This document shows positions 1 to 8,846 of a stretch of 45,531 nt of DNA, in pieces (the stretch's first letter is position 1; each line of letters starts with the position of its first letter). The DNA is from Chloroflexota bacterium. GTDB lineage: Bacteria; Chloroflexota; Anaerolineae; J036; Brachytrichaceae. A program made the translations under genes and the position numbers. Below the pieces are notes generated by a model. That model searched no databases. It worked only from the letters and a program-made list of their open reading frames with translations, and was not told where the DNA came from. The stretch spans positions 1 through 45,531 of the forward strand of contig JAJYKL010000025.1 in assembly GCA_021788625.1 (NCBI GenBank). Reading direction: 5' to 3'.

Positions 1-1265
1 ATCCAGGTGCCCATATCCGGGTCGGTCATGCCTGTCTTGCGGCTGAGGCTATCGTAGGTGATGACCGTGGTGTTGCCCAGCGCGTCCGTCACCACCCGCA
101 GATTGCCGAGTGTGTCATAGGCGTACGTGGTCGTGTACACGCTCGTGCCGCTGTACTCGACCGCCGCCAGCCGCCTGTAGGCGTCCGCCACGTTATCCTT
201 GCGATGGCCATTGGCGTCGGTGACGATAGTGGTCACCCCCAGGTAGCCCGTCTGCACCGCGCTGCCGTCGGGGTTGACCCCCTGCACCACGCGGCCCAGC
301 GCGTCGTACTGCGTTTGCGTCTGGGGCCGCGACTAACCCCAGCGGGTCGTACAGTGTGTCCGCCACCACCTGTTGGCCGGGATCGGCCGCCGGGCTGCGG
401 CTCTGCACCAGTTGCCCCAGCCCATCGTAGAAGGCCAGCGTGTCCAGCGCACAGGTGAGACAGACGCTCACCGTGCGCCGCGCCGTCTCGATCTTCAGCG
501 GCGCCGTCAGCGTGAACACCCCCGTGCCGGTGTCATAGTAGGTGTAGACCGTGGTGGGGGCCGTGAAGCTGTCGCCTAACCGCACCACGCCCATCAACCG
601 CCCGAGCGGGTCGTAGGCGTAGGCGGTGGCCGCCCTGTTGAGGTCCGTGACACGCTTCAGCGCACCCGGCCTGGTGGGTAGGTTGAGATCGTAGGCCCAG
701 GACAGGCCGTCGTCGAAGGTGGACACCGAGGCGTCGTTGAACTTGAGCGTCCAGGCAGCCGGGCTGGTGAACTGGTTGACGCTCGTGATGATGCCGCCCC
801 CGTAGGTGGAGAAGTGGTCGGTGCGGAAGGACACCGTCCCCGCCCTGGCGTCCCGCGCGGTGAGGGGCAGGCCCTCCCAGACGTGCGTCTGCGGGTTGAA
901 GTAGGCGACGTAGGCGTGGTCCAGCGACCCCAGTAGGTCGGCTAGCCGCAGCGTGAGCGTCAGCGGCGCCGTGAAATGCGTCACGACCTGCCCGGCGAGG
1001 TCGGTGGCGCTTATGTCTAATACGAAGGCCAGACTCGCCTCGCCGTCCTGCAAGTGCTTCAGCGTGTGCACCTTCAACCGGACGGTGCCGAGGGTGACCG
1101 CCGCGGGCAGGTGCAAGGTCATCGTCCCTGTGCGAGGCTGACAGCCTGGCCTGGCGTCACGGCGACCGTCTCGTCCGACAGCATCGTCGCATCCGGGACA
1201 GTCGTTGCGCCCCCGCCGCCCAGCGCAAGTGGGGAGTTCGGTGGCGAGACAGGTGCACTAGGTGG
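1..1265 (-). pseudogene. Truncated, frameshifted RHS/YD-repeat protein gene
   Basis: On the minus strand three reading-frame pieces together give one RHS-type protein. The first piece (1265 to about 1120) reads as a linker ending ETVAVTPGQAVSLAQGR. The second (1122 to about 327) begins MTLHLPAAVTL and carries YD-type repeats such as AYAYDPLGRLMGVV. The third (about 322 to 1, running off the window) continues with YDALGRVVQGVNPDG and YAYDTLGNLRVVTD. Frame changes are needed near 1120 and at the four-G run 323-326 (one extra base). A stop at 1266-1268 closes the N-terminal frame, so the usual long N-terminal region of an RHS protein is absent. RHS/YD proteins are large secreted or surface shells, often polymorphic toxins. 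This copy looks decayed, though a sequencing error at the homopolymer could account for one of the two shifts. The GC-rich composition differs from the genes that follow. Confidence 0.8.
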
Positions 1266-1706
1266 TCAGTCGTGAGGACCCGCATAAACAAGTGGGCTAC
1301 CTTGGACGAACTGGGTTGATGCCGGCTCGCCACCGTCGGATGCGGGAAGAAGTAGTACGCGAGTAAACCTGGCACTAGGACGGCTAAGCGATGCACGACC
1401 GACTATTTCGAACCAGCCATAGCACCGACCACGGTACGGAGGCCTGCTAAGCCGGCCGTTTTTCGGCCGTATTTTGGCCGTTTCAGGTTGCCTCGCTGCA
1501 GTTGCATTATTATTATATTTACTGGTCCTTATAACCTGGGCGGTTGCCGAAACGCCGCCCAAGAAGCCTATCGGGCTATCTGGTTGTTGTGAAGGCGGAG
1601 GGCTAGAGATCAGCTGAGCGAGTGAGCGAAAGTTAATTGTGAAGAGTCATTCCGCATTAGCAGGAGAAACGCCGCAAATCAAATAACCAGGCAGCGAAGG
1701 AAACAG
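1266..1706. other. Gene-poor gap between the RHS remnant and the ABC transporter
   Basis: I find no convincing gene here. The open frames on the minus strand (about 80-98 codons) have no recognisable motif and look like chance frames in GC-rich DNA. The stretch contains a short AT-rich patch near 1505-1522, a three-copy 11-base repeat at 1454-1486, and presumably the promoter of the ABC operon, which I could not place. Confidence 0.5.
1454..1486. repeat. Three tandem 11-base repeats of GGCCGTTTTTC type
   Basis: Three consecutive 11-base units start at 1454, 1465 and 1476. Each begins GGCCGT, followed by a T-rich half that drifts between copies (TTTTC, ATTTT, TTCAG). No function is evident. 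They could be a slippage product or protein-binding iterons in the noncoding gap. Confidence 0.6.
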
Positions 1707-1717
1707 TAAGGAGGTGA
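1707..1717 (+). promoter_or_regulatory. Extended Shine-Dalgarno sequence without a proper start codon
   Basis: TAAGGAGGTGA matches 11 consecutive bases complementary to the usual 3' end of 16S rRNA. No ATG lies at a useful distance. The only overlapping start, GTG at 1714, gives five codons and a stop. It lies about 94 bases upstream of the lipoprotein start, so it would sit in the 5' leader if the promoter is further upstream. It may be a ribosome standby or mRNA-stabilising site. Confidence 0.45.
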
Positions 1718-1810
1718 AGTCCACCCAGTAATATCCTCTTTTCGATCGAGTTACCTGTGGTTCTAAGTCTCGATTGTTCACGGCCCAATGTATGGACGAG
1801 GAAGTACCCC

Positions 1811-3244
1811 ATGAAGAACCTTATGTACAAGGGTTTCGCCTCGATGGCGTTACTCGCAGTTGCACTTTCTGCTTGTGGCAATGCCACCCCTCAGGTCGTC
1901 GTTAATACAGTTGTAGTCAAGGAAACCTCGGTTGTCAAAGAGACGCAGGTTGTCGAATCTACCAAGATTGTTAACCAGCAAACCGTGGTCACTGCTACGC
2001 CAGCGCCAACCGCGAATCCATATAATGATCAGGCACCCATTGTGGTGTGGATTGACGCCGCACGCAAGCCCATGATGGACCTGTGGATCAAGACGCACCC
2101 TGATCAGGCAAAGCTGGTGAAATACGAAATTGTGGACCGCGGACAGTTCGCCTCGAAGGTGCTGCTCTTCAACAACTCTGGCAGTGGGTGGCCCGATGTG
2201 GTATTCGCTGAGCCGAGTATCGTGATGGACGTAGCGGACGCTGCCCACGATTATCCTGGTGACCTGACGCCGTGGGTCGATCCAGCGATCATCAAACAGT
2301 TTGTCCCAGGCGCGCTGGACCCATGCTATACGCCAGACAAGAAACTGCTGTGCCTCCGCAATGACCTGGCCCCCAACGTGCTGTACTACGACAAGATTCA
2401 GATGGACAAATTCGGCTACAAGGTGCCAACAACCTGGGAAGAATACCAGGCACTGGGCGACAAAGTGGCACAGGAGCACCCCGGTTATGTGTTGGGAACC
2501 GCTGATAACGAACCCACATTCTACATGTGGGCCAGTGGCTGCCCGGTTGCGCACCCGCTCAGTCTGTCTGAGGTGGTGATCAACGCCGAAGATCCAAAGT
2601 GTGTGCGTGTAGCGCAAATGATCGACCACATGGTAGCCAATGGCAGCCTGTCGAATCTAGGCCCATTTGACCCCAAGTACATTGCGCTGGGCAATCAAAA
2701 CAAGATTCTCATGATGGTCTGCGCGGCCTGGTGCGGTGACTACGTGTACAACGGCACGTACTATAAGACAGGAACCAGCCAGGTATCAGAAGGCCGCCTG
2801 GGCGTAGCGCTGCCGCTCAAATGGCAGTCTGACGACAAGGCGTACACCGGCAACTGGGGTGGTGCAGCGTGGATGGTGTCAAAGCACACCCAGAACCCGA
2901 AGCTGGCCGTTTCTATCGCAGTCTATATGACCACCGATATCGACGTCACCCAGATTGTGGGTACGATGCCGGCCTATGGCCCTGCAGCAGATGCCTGGGC
3001 GAAGAAGCTGGATTCGAACAAGCTCTACGCATTCAACCCATTTCCAATCTTTAAGCAGGCCGCAGGTATGGTTAATCCTGAATTCACCGACGTGGTTCGC
3101 TACGACCTCATTCAGGGATTCAAGCCATTCCTCACAGCCGTCGAACAGAAGAAACCGACTGTTGATACCTTGAAAGATGTACAGTCCACGCTCGTAGACC
3201 TGGCACAGAAGCAAGGTTATGACGTCAAGACATCCATGCCCTAA
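1811..3244 (+). CDS. ABC sugar transporter, solute-binding lipoprotein
   Basis: Family 1 extracellular solute-binding protein of 477 residues, predicted to capture a sugar or oligosaccharide and deliver it to the two permeases encoded next. The N-terminus MKNLMYKGF, a hydrophobic stretch and the lipobox LSAC (Cys about residue 20) show a lipid-anchored protein. A flexible linker rich in VV-KET units (about residues 28-60) follows, typical of Chloroflexota lipoproteins, then a bilobal binding domain with aromatic ligand-type residues. I chose the ATG at 1811 over an upstream in-frame ATG at 1757. It starts exactly at the signal peptide and is preceded by GAGGAAG. An intercistronic hairpin separates it from the permeases, which fits higher expression of the binding protein. 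The exact substrate cannot be read from sequence; the nearby mannonate dehydratase-like gene makes a uronate-containing sugar possible. Confidence 0.9.
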   Translation: MKNLMYKGFASMALLAVALSACGNATPQVVVNTVVVKETSVVKETQVVESTKIVNQQTVVTATPAPTANPYNDQAPIVVWIDAARKPMMDLWIKTHPDQAKLVKYEIVDRGQFASKVLLFNNSGSGWPDVVFAEPSIVMDVADAAHDYPGDLTPWVDPAIIKQFVPGALDPCYTPDKKLLCLRNDLAPNVLYYDKIQMDKFGYKVPTTWEEYQALGDKVAQEHPGYVLGTADNEPTFYMWASGCPVAHPLSLSEVVINAEDPKCVRVAQMIDHMVANGSLSNLGPFDPKYIALGNQNKILMMVCAAWCGDYVYNGTYYKTGTSQVSEGRLGVALPLKWQSDDKAYTGNWGGAAWMVSKHTQNPKLAVSIAVYMTTDIDVTQIVGTMPAYGPAADAWAKKLDSNKLYAFNPFPIFKQAAGMVNPEFTDVVRYDLIQGFKPFLTAVEQKKPTVDTLKDVQSTLVDLAQKQGYDVKTSMP

Positions 3245-3293
3245 GGCCAAGTGACGCTGTGACTTTAGTGCAGCTAGACGTCTGACAGATGCC

Positions 3294-3333
3294 GCGCCAG
3301 CGCAGGCAGGTAATATCAAGCCTGCGCTGGCGC
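3294..3333 (+). promoter_or_regulatory. Intercistronic hairpin between binding protein and permease genes
   Basis: A perfect 14-base inverted repeat, GCGCCAGCGCAGGC (3294-3307), pairs with 3320-3333 around a 12-base loop. No T-run follows, so it is not a classical intrinsic terminator. Such hairpins after a binding-protein gene commonly protect the upstream message and reduce read-through into the permeases. Confidence 0.75.
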
Positions 3334-3403
3334 TTAAGTAAACGAGCAAAGCAAGCTCTTAGTGCCAGTACTATGAGCGAGCATAACTATCCGGGAGGTT
3401 TCA

Positions 3404-4339
3404 GTGGCTGTTCAAACCTCAGCAATGGTTAATGCACCCATACGGTCGGCCAAGCGCTTACGGGTCAACCCTGCCTATCTCTTTTTACTTCCCTATCTGG
3501 TCGCCATGCTGCTATTTTCATTGGGTCCAGCTATCTATGCGCTGCTCCTGATGTTTGCCACGTTCAAAGTAGGACGACCGCAGTTTTTCGAGGCTGGCTT
3601 TACGAACATTGTCACTGCCCTAAAGGATCCCTACTTGTTGCCTGCCTTCGAGAACGTCTTGCGCTTCCTGGTGGTTTCAGTACCATTTGGACTGGTCTTT
3701 GTTATCCTGCTGGCATTGCTCCTGCATGCCCGGCCTAATCGATTCTCGCTCTTAATGCGAACGATCTACTTCCTGCCCGGTGCGGTGACCGGTCCCGCGT
3801 TGGTCATGCTCTTCCTGTTCACCTTCAACCCTGATCTGAGCGTGTTCAGGGCGCTACTTCACTTTATGGGATATACGGATCTGAAGCAGGTGGTGAATAA
3901 CGACACGGCACCCGTTGTCTTTACGCTAATGGGCTTCTTTGGTGGGGCAGGCGGCTGGATCGCTGTTTTCTTTGGTGCCTTGCAGGGCATTTCGGAGGAG
4001 TTAATTGAGGCTGCCATCATGGATGGCTGCAACCCGATTCAGCTAGCCTGGCTTATCAAGCGCCCATTGATTACGCGTTATGTAGCGTTTATGCTGATCA
4101 ACGTTTTAGCTGGCAATGTGCAACTCTTCGCCGAACCTCAGCTTATGTCCAGTGCCTCAGCTACTATTTCGAATGAATGGAGCCCCAACCTGGTGAGCTA
4201 CACCTGGGCCTTTGGGATCGGGAATTTTGGGGCATCTGCCGTGGTATCCGTGCTCATGATGCTCATTGGCATTGTTTGTGCCTACGCTGTTATCCGTGCG
4301 ACAAACTTTTACTCAACTGAGCAAACAAACGCCGAGTAG
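3404..4339 (+). CDS. ABC sugar transporter permease (MalF-like)
   Basis: Inner-membrane permease of 311 residues with about six membrane segments: roughly residues 25-50, 85-108, 118-141, 170-195, 225-245 and 275-298. The EAA loop that contacts the ATPase reads EAAIMDGCNPIQLAWLIKRP at about residues 202-221, with the conserved Gly after Asp. It starts at GTG 3404, seven bases after GGGAGGT (3393-3399). It is second in the operon after the binding protein and 20 bases before the second permease. It forms the heterodimeric channel with that permease. No ATPase gene is present in the window, so the importer probably borrows a shared MsmX/MalK-type ATPase encoded elsewhere. Confidence 0.92.
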   Translation: MAVQTSAMVNAPIRSAKRLRVNPAYLFLLPYLVAMLLFSLGPAIYALLLMFATFKVGRPQFFEAGFTNIVTALKDPYLLPAFENVLRFLVVSVPFGLVFVILLALLLHARPNRFSLLMRTIYFLPGAVTGPALVMLFLFTFNPDLSVFRALLHFMGYTDLKQVVNNDTAPVVFTLMGFFGGAGGWIAVFFGALQGISEELIEAAIMDGCNPIQLAWLIKRPLITRYVAFMLINVLAGNVQLFAEPQLMSSASATISNEWSPNLVSYTWAFGIGNFGASAVVSVLMMLIGIVCAYAVIRATNFYSTEQTNAE

Positions 4340-4359
4340 GGCGGGAGGAACGCAAAACC

Positions 4360-5310
4360 ATGCAAACAGCGATCAAGCCTATAAAACCGCCAGTGGTTAA
4401 TCCCTTGCGTTATATCATCAGCCGCAATCCGAGATGGAATGGGATGAATGGCGTCGAGATGGTTGGCCGGCTTGTCATCTTGCTCCTATTTGGTGCATTC
4501 TTTGTCATGCCACTGGTCTGGCTGGCCATTGCACCCACGCGTGTCTGGCGTGACATGTATGACCTGAACCAGTCGCCTCTCTCCATCGGGCCGCTCTCAA
4601 ACTACATCGTAGCCTGGAATAACATCGCCATGTTTGGCCAGAGCCTGATGGTTACGTGGACCATTAACTCCATATGGTACACACTGTCCAGCGTATTCCT
4701 GAGTATCGCCATCTCCATTCCAACGGGTTATGTGCTGGCGGTGATGAAGTTCCGTGGCCGACAGCTTGTTATGTGGCTGACGCTGATCACCATGATCCTG
4801 CCCGGGTCTGCCATGGTGCTACCACTCTTTCTGGAAATGAACCTGGTCAGGCTGGTCAACAATCCCTGGTCAGTGATATTACCCTCGGCCTTCGCGCCTT
4901 TCGGCGTGTGGTTATCGTACGTTTATTACAGTGTCACACTGCCGAAGGACCTGCTTGCCGCCGGCAAAGTAGATGGCTGTAATGAATGGCAGTTATTCTG
5001 GAACATCGGAATGCCGTTGGGACGGACGATCATTGCCACACTTGCCTTCCTCACCTTCAACGGTGCATGGAACAACTACTTTCTGCCATTCGTCATGCTG
5101 AACCAGAAGGAGACGTTCAATCTGCCACTGGGTATTGCTGCGTTGATGAATGCCACAGCCGGCTCACCGACCTTCCTGCGTGAGCTGCCCATCAATGAAC
5201 CTGAAAAAGCACTGGGAGGTCTGTTCATGATCGTTCCGGTCATGATCATCTTCCTGTTTGCACAAAAATACGTGGTGCGGGGGTTGGCGGCTGGCGCTGT
5301 GAAGGAGTGA
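4360..5310 (+). CDS. ABC sugar transporter permease (MalG-like)
   Basis: Second permease, 316 residues, with about six membrane segments, the first near residues 35-58. Its EAA loop is LLAAGKVDGCNEWQLFWNIG at about residues 198-217, and the MalG-type block ILPSAFAPFGVWLSYVYY precedes it. The ATG at 4360 follows GGGAGG (4342-4347). It is the last gene of the importer operon, and a GC-rich hairpin with a T-run lies about 90 bases after the stop. Partner subunits are the two genes immediately upstream. Confidence 0.92.
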   Translation: MQTAIKPIKPPVVNPLRYIISRNPRWNGMNGVEMVGRLVILLLFGAFFVMPLVWLAIAPTRVWRDMYDLNQSPLSIGPLSNYIVAWNNIAMFGQSLMVTWTINSIWYTLSSVFLSIAISIPTGYVLAVMKFRGRQLVMWLTLITMILPGSAMVLPLFLEMNLVRLVNNPWSVILPSAFAPFGVWLSYVYYSVTLPKDLLAAGKVDGCNEWQLFWNIGMPLGRTIIATLAFLTFNGAWNNYFLPFVMLNQKETFNLPLGIAALMNATAGSPTFLRELPINEPEKALGGLFMIVPVMIIFLFAQKYVVRGLAAGAVKE

Positions 5311-5398
5311 GATCTGAGATTGGATGCTGAGGACGGGTGATTTGGGATTCGAGACGCGGTGAGACCGAAAAGGAAACCGATGCCTGGTGTTCGGAAGT

Positions 5399-5437
5399 CG
5401 GGCGCTGATCATTACGATTGGCGCCCGGTCTTTTTTT
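5399..5437 (+). terminator. Intrinsic terminator of the ABC operon
   Basis: CGGGCGC (5399-5405) pairs with GCGCCCG (5421-5427) around a 15-base loop, and a T-run follows (5429-5437). It lies between the plus-strand permease gene and the convergent mannonate-dehydratase-like gene. Confidence 0.8.
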
Positions 5438-5494
5438 GATGCCGCCACATGGAACCGGCCTGCGACAAAAGGTCGACCGGCCGGCTCCTTATAC

Positions 5495-6493
5495 CTATGC
5501 GTCCAGTGTGTTGACCGCGTCGACCATGGCGACGATGTAGCCCGTTGCAAAGGCGCGGCTGCGGTGACCCCAGGGAGAGTCGTTCACCATGTGAGGCACA
5601 TGGTCATCAATGAGGACGCCATTAAAGCCTGCCCGCTTTAGCCGGCGCACCACATTGAAGATATTCATGTTCCCTTCGCCCAGGAAGCATTCCGAGAAGT
5701 CCTCTGCAGTGCCCCGCACGTCACGCAGGTGCACATAGAAGATGCGTCCTTGCGGTCCGAAGTAGTCGATCGCTTCCATCACGCCCGCGCCGCCCCGCAT
5801 CTCTGACCAGCAACCATGGCAAAAATCCAGGCCGTGCATGGGACTGGCATGCGACTCCATGGCATGCCGAAACCCCTCGAAGTTGTGGAACAGCCGGGCA
5901 ATGCCGCCCAATGAAGGGACTGGTGGGTCGTCGGGGTGCAAGGCCAGGCGCACATGGTACTCCTCGCACACCGGCAGCAATCGATCCAGGTACCAGTCGT
6001 AGTTAGCCCACATCTCGTCCTCTGTAAAGGCACGTCCGTGAGTAAACGGTGCATCTTTCGCCAGGTCCATCTTGAACGCGCTGGAAAGCGCACCCCCTCT
6101 AACGGGTAGCGCAACGGAAGTGCGCCATACACTGTTGGGCATCCAGTGGTAACCCAGGATGGGGATGCCGGCGCGGCCCAGGTTGCGTACGGTTTCCTGC
6201 ATGTTTTCGAGCTGGCGATCGCGACCGGGCAATCCCAACATGATTTTGTCGTAGAAGCGAAAGGGAACATTTTCCAGCGCAAACAGACGCAAGCCATTAT
6301 CTTCGGCACGCGTGCGTAAATGGAGCAGGTCCTGGAACTCCCAGCGTACCTCACCGGGTAACGTACCTGGGTTGATCAGGTTCAACTGGACGTCCTGCAC
6401 GCCGACCTGTCTGGCAAAGGTGATCTGTTCGTCGGTTAATTCATTAAACTGCCCGATTCCAACACGCATCGGTAGAGCATCTAGGTTAATCAT
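5495..6493 (-). CDS. uxuA: Mannonate dehydratase-like TIM-barrel enzyme
   Basis: Predicted D-mannonate dehydratase (D-mannonate to 2-keto-3-deoxy-D-gluconate and water) of the hexuronate pathway, cytoplasmic and metal-dependent, 332 residues. Signatures include GVQDVQLNL (residues 31-39), HPDDPP (186-191), GLDFCHG (221-227) and YVHLRDVRG (253-261), giving His186, Cys225 and His255 as likely metal ligands of the xylose-isomerase-like barrel. It is slightly shorter than typical UxuA (about 350-400 residues), so a related sugar-acid dehydratase or isomerase is possible. I chose the ATG at 6493 because a TTGGCA/TAGACT promoter ends seven bases before it, with no Shine-Dalgarno; a downstream ATG at 6469 is the alternative. 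It is convergent with the ABC importer. Confidence 0.8.
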   Translation of the reverse strand: MINLDALPMRVGIGQFNELTDEQITFARQVGVQDVQLNLINPGTLPGEVRWEFQDLLHLRTRAEDNGLRLFALENVPFRFYDKIMLGLPGRDRQLENMQETVRNLGRAGIPILGYHWMPNSVWRTSVALPVRGGALSSAFKMDLAKDAPFTHGRAFTEDEMWANYDWYLDRLLPVCEEYHVRLALHPDDPPVPSLGGIARLFHNFEGFRHAMESHASPMHGLDFCHGCWSEMRGGAGVMEAIDYFGPQGRIFYVHLRDVRGTAEDFSECFLGEGNMNIFNVVRRLKRAGFNGVLIDDHVPHMVNDSPWGHRSRAFATGYIVAMVDAVNTLDA

Positions 6494-6529
6494 GTGAGAA
6501 AGTCTAAATGAAATGCACTGACCTGCCAA
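6494..6529 (-). promoter_or_regulatory. Leaderless-type promoter of the uxuA-like gene
   Basis: On the minus strand TTGGCA (6524-6529), a 17-base spacer and TAGACT (6501-6506) end seven bases before the ATG at 6493. Initiation about seven bases after the -10 would fall on the start codon, so the mRNA would have no leader. Confidence 0.65.
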
Positions 6530-6623
6530 GCAGGTGCATAATGCATTTTCAGCATGGAACAGATGTGTGTCAGGCAAGAGGCACACATGCGCACACGCAG
6601 GTGCTTCGTGTCCGAGGTGATCA

Positions 6624-8837
6624 ATGGCAGTATCTGAAGCAAGTGAGCAGGAGCCGACTCGTGCGTTCTCCAATATGATGGACTCCGAGGTCACCGACTT
6701 CCGGCAGCGCTATCAGCAGTCTCTGTTAATCCTGGTAGCCATACTAGCCTGGGTTGCGGGTGTTCGCCAGGCCCTGCAGCCCCATAGCGTAGCACTTGAG
6801 CTTGCTCCTTTTTTGTGTCTGCTTATTGCCTTCAGCCTGGGATATGCTTTGCGCCGGCGGACAGGTCTGAGCCTGACCCTGAGCCTGACAGGATTAACGC
6901 TGGGTGTGACAGCCGAAGTGATCAATCATCCGGCCACACCAGCTATTTTTCTGTATGGCCCCCTGATTGTCCTGATTAGTGCAGTGGCGTCGACCCCTGT
7001 CCTGATCTTAAGTAGTGTGATGTGTGGACTATTACTGTCCGCCCTTGGTCTGCGCGGATACAGTACGCCGACCACACTACTGGCATCCGGATTGGTGCTG
7101 CTGTCGGCTTCCATCAGTGCATGGATTGCTTCGCGGTCCATCTACGACAGTCTGGCGATGGCACTGACCAGTGCGCAGGATGCGATACGAACGCGTGATG
7201 AATTGCGAGAGCAGCGCCGCCAGTTGGCTCAGTCTGTCAAAGCGCTGGACGAAGCGCTGTACCGACTGGGGCGCTCGAATGCGTCGCTTATCATTGCGCG
7301 CCAGCAGGCTGAAGAAGCCCGCCAGCTCAAAGTGCGCTTCGCCAACATGATCAGCCATGAAATCCGCACACCGCTCAATATCATCATCAGTTTTAGCGAG
7401 GTGATTGCCAATGCCCCCGAGAGCTACGGAATGCATGAATGGCCAGCCAACCTGAGGGAAGACGTAAATGAGATCTATCGGTCCGGAAAGCACCTGCTGG
7501 ACCTCATCAACGATGTACTCGATCTGGCGCAAGTTGAAGCGAACCGGGTTGTTCTGAAGAAGGAGTGCGGATCGCCGGTCGAGGTTGTCAATCAGGCCGT
7601 CGCCCTGGCCCGGAAGTGGTTCGACCATGCCGGTCTGTATTTAAAGACGGAGGTGCAGGATGACATCCCCGAAGTTAAGTTCGATCGCATCCGCATCCGC
7701 CAGGTGATTCTAAATCTATTGAGCAATGCGCGCCACTATACGTCCAGCGGCGGAGTAGTGGTGCGGGTGGAACGCGTGGCTGATGAAGTCCAGGTGAGCG
7801 TGAACGATACCGGTCTGGGTATTTCAGCTGACGTGCTGCAACACCTTTTCGACGAGTTTATGAAACCCGGCCAACCGGTGGATGAAAGCGAAGGATCCGG
7901 CCTGGGCTTATCGATCAGCCGTATGTTCATCGAGCTGCACGGCGGGCGCATGTGGGCACAGAGTGATGGTGTGCCGGGGTTGGGCACCCGCGTCTACTTT
8001 AGTCTGCCGTTGCCCACGATGAATGTGGCCAGTGAGCTGCCACCCACGCCGCGCGATGCGGAGTTTTGGCAGTCACGCTATGATCAGGCGCGCAGCGAGC
8101 GGGTGATTCTGGTGGCCGCTGACGACTCAGCGGTGTTGCATGCGACCAGCCGCTTGCTTAATAATCAAGGCAAGGTCGTCACCAGCTCACTGGGTGGAAT
8201 TGGGCAGGCGCTGGCTGACCGGCAACCTGACGCGGTGCTGGCGTTTACGGGCGGAGACGGACCGAACTACACTACGACGCTGCAGGAGATGGAGCTACCC
8301 ATGGATGTTTCCATGATGACCTGCCAGCTGGAACGAAACATCGAAATCGAAAACCGGCATCTCCTCGAGGCGCAGGACGTCAATGTCTGGCTCATCAAGC
8401 CCATCACGCGTGAAGAGCTGGCATCGGCTGTATTATCCGTGGCTCCGGCGGTACGGTCGGTCTTATCGGTGGAAGATGACCTGTCGATGGCACGCTTCTA
8501 TGAACTGGCGCTGGCCAGCGATAAACGCATACACGCGTTGCCCACCTTTTCAAACGTGACTCGCGCGACTGAGGCAATGGCTGTCCTGGAGGAGAAGCCA
8601 CCCGATGTTATGCTCCTGGACCTGAACCTGATTGATGAGTCGGGGTGGAACGTGTTGAGCAAGTTGCGCGAACGCTGGACGCGGGATCAATTACCGGTCA
8701 TCGTCGTAACAGCGATGGATCGCTTTGGCCTGCCCGTGTTACGGGCTCGCAACATATCCATCAGGCGGCAGCAGGGCTTAAGTCAGCGCGAAACCGTGAT
8801 GTGCCTGCAAAACACCCTGGATGCTTTATTGAGCTAA
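6624..8837 (+). CDS. Membrane hybrid sensor histidine kinase with two receiver-like domains
   Basis: Two-component sensor of 737 residues. About six hydrophobic segments (residues 33-172) form a membrane sensor without a periplasmic loop of note, then a coiled coil (180-235). The HisKA box is ISHEIRTPLN with phospho-acceptor His245. The ATPase boxes are N364-N368 (NLLSN), DTGLGI at 395-400 and GSGLGLS at 425-431. A receiver-like region at about 493-607 has the DD of the acidic pocket but no clear phospho-Asp motif, so it looks degenerate. A second receiver (about 612-737) has EDD and phospho-Asp666 (MLLDLNL) but lacks the conserved Lys near its end. The start at 6624 is supported by GAGGTGA just upstream. 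It is convergent with the receiver gene at 8847-10151 and nine bases from it, a likely partner. Stimulus unknown. Confidence 0.9.
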   Translation: MAVSEASEQEPTRAFSNMMDSEVTDFRQRYQQSLLILVAILAWVAGVRQALQPHSVALELAPFLCLLIAFSLGYALRRRTGLSLTLSLTGLTLGVTAEVINHPATPAIFLYGPLIVLISAVASTPVLILSSVMCGLLLSALGLRGYSTPTTLLASGLVLLSASISAWIASRSIYDSLAMALTSAQDAIRTRDELREQRRQLAQSVKALDEALYRLGRSNASLIIARQQAEEARQLKVRFANMISHEIRTPLNIIISFSEVIANAPESYGMHEWPANLREDVNEIYRSGKHLLDLINDVLDLAQVEANRVVLKKECGSPVEVVNQAVALARKWFDHAGLYLKTEVQDDIPEVKFDRIRIRQVILNLLSNARHYTSSGGVVVRVERVADEVQVSVNDTGLGISADVLQHLFDEFMKPGQPVDESEGSGLGLSISRMFIELHGGRMWAQSDGVPGLGTRVYFSLPLPTMNVASELPPTPRDAEFWQSRYDQARSERVILVAADDSAVLHATSRLLNNQGKVVTSSLGGIGQALADRQPDAVLAFTGGDGPNYTTTLQEMELPMDVSMMTCQLERNIEIENRHLLEAQDVNVWLIKPITREELASAVLSVAPAVRSVLSVEDDLSMARFYELALASDKRIHALPTFSNVTRATEAMAVLEEKPPDVMLLDLNLIDESGWNVLSKLRERWTRDQLPVIVVTAMDRFGLPVLRARNISIRRQQGLSQRETVMCLQNTLDALLS

Positions 8838-8846
8838 GCAGTGGTT

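Noticed and set aside
1266-1562. Minus-strand frame of 98 codons next to the RHS remnant
   Set aside because: No similarity to RHS or any family that I recognise, and no ribosome-binding site; kept as part of a gene-poor gap.
1850-2629. A long minus-strand frame within the lipoprotein gene
   Set aside because: It is antisense to a clear solute-binding protein, rich in His and Trp from codon shadowing, and has no domain.
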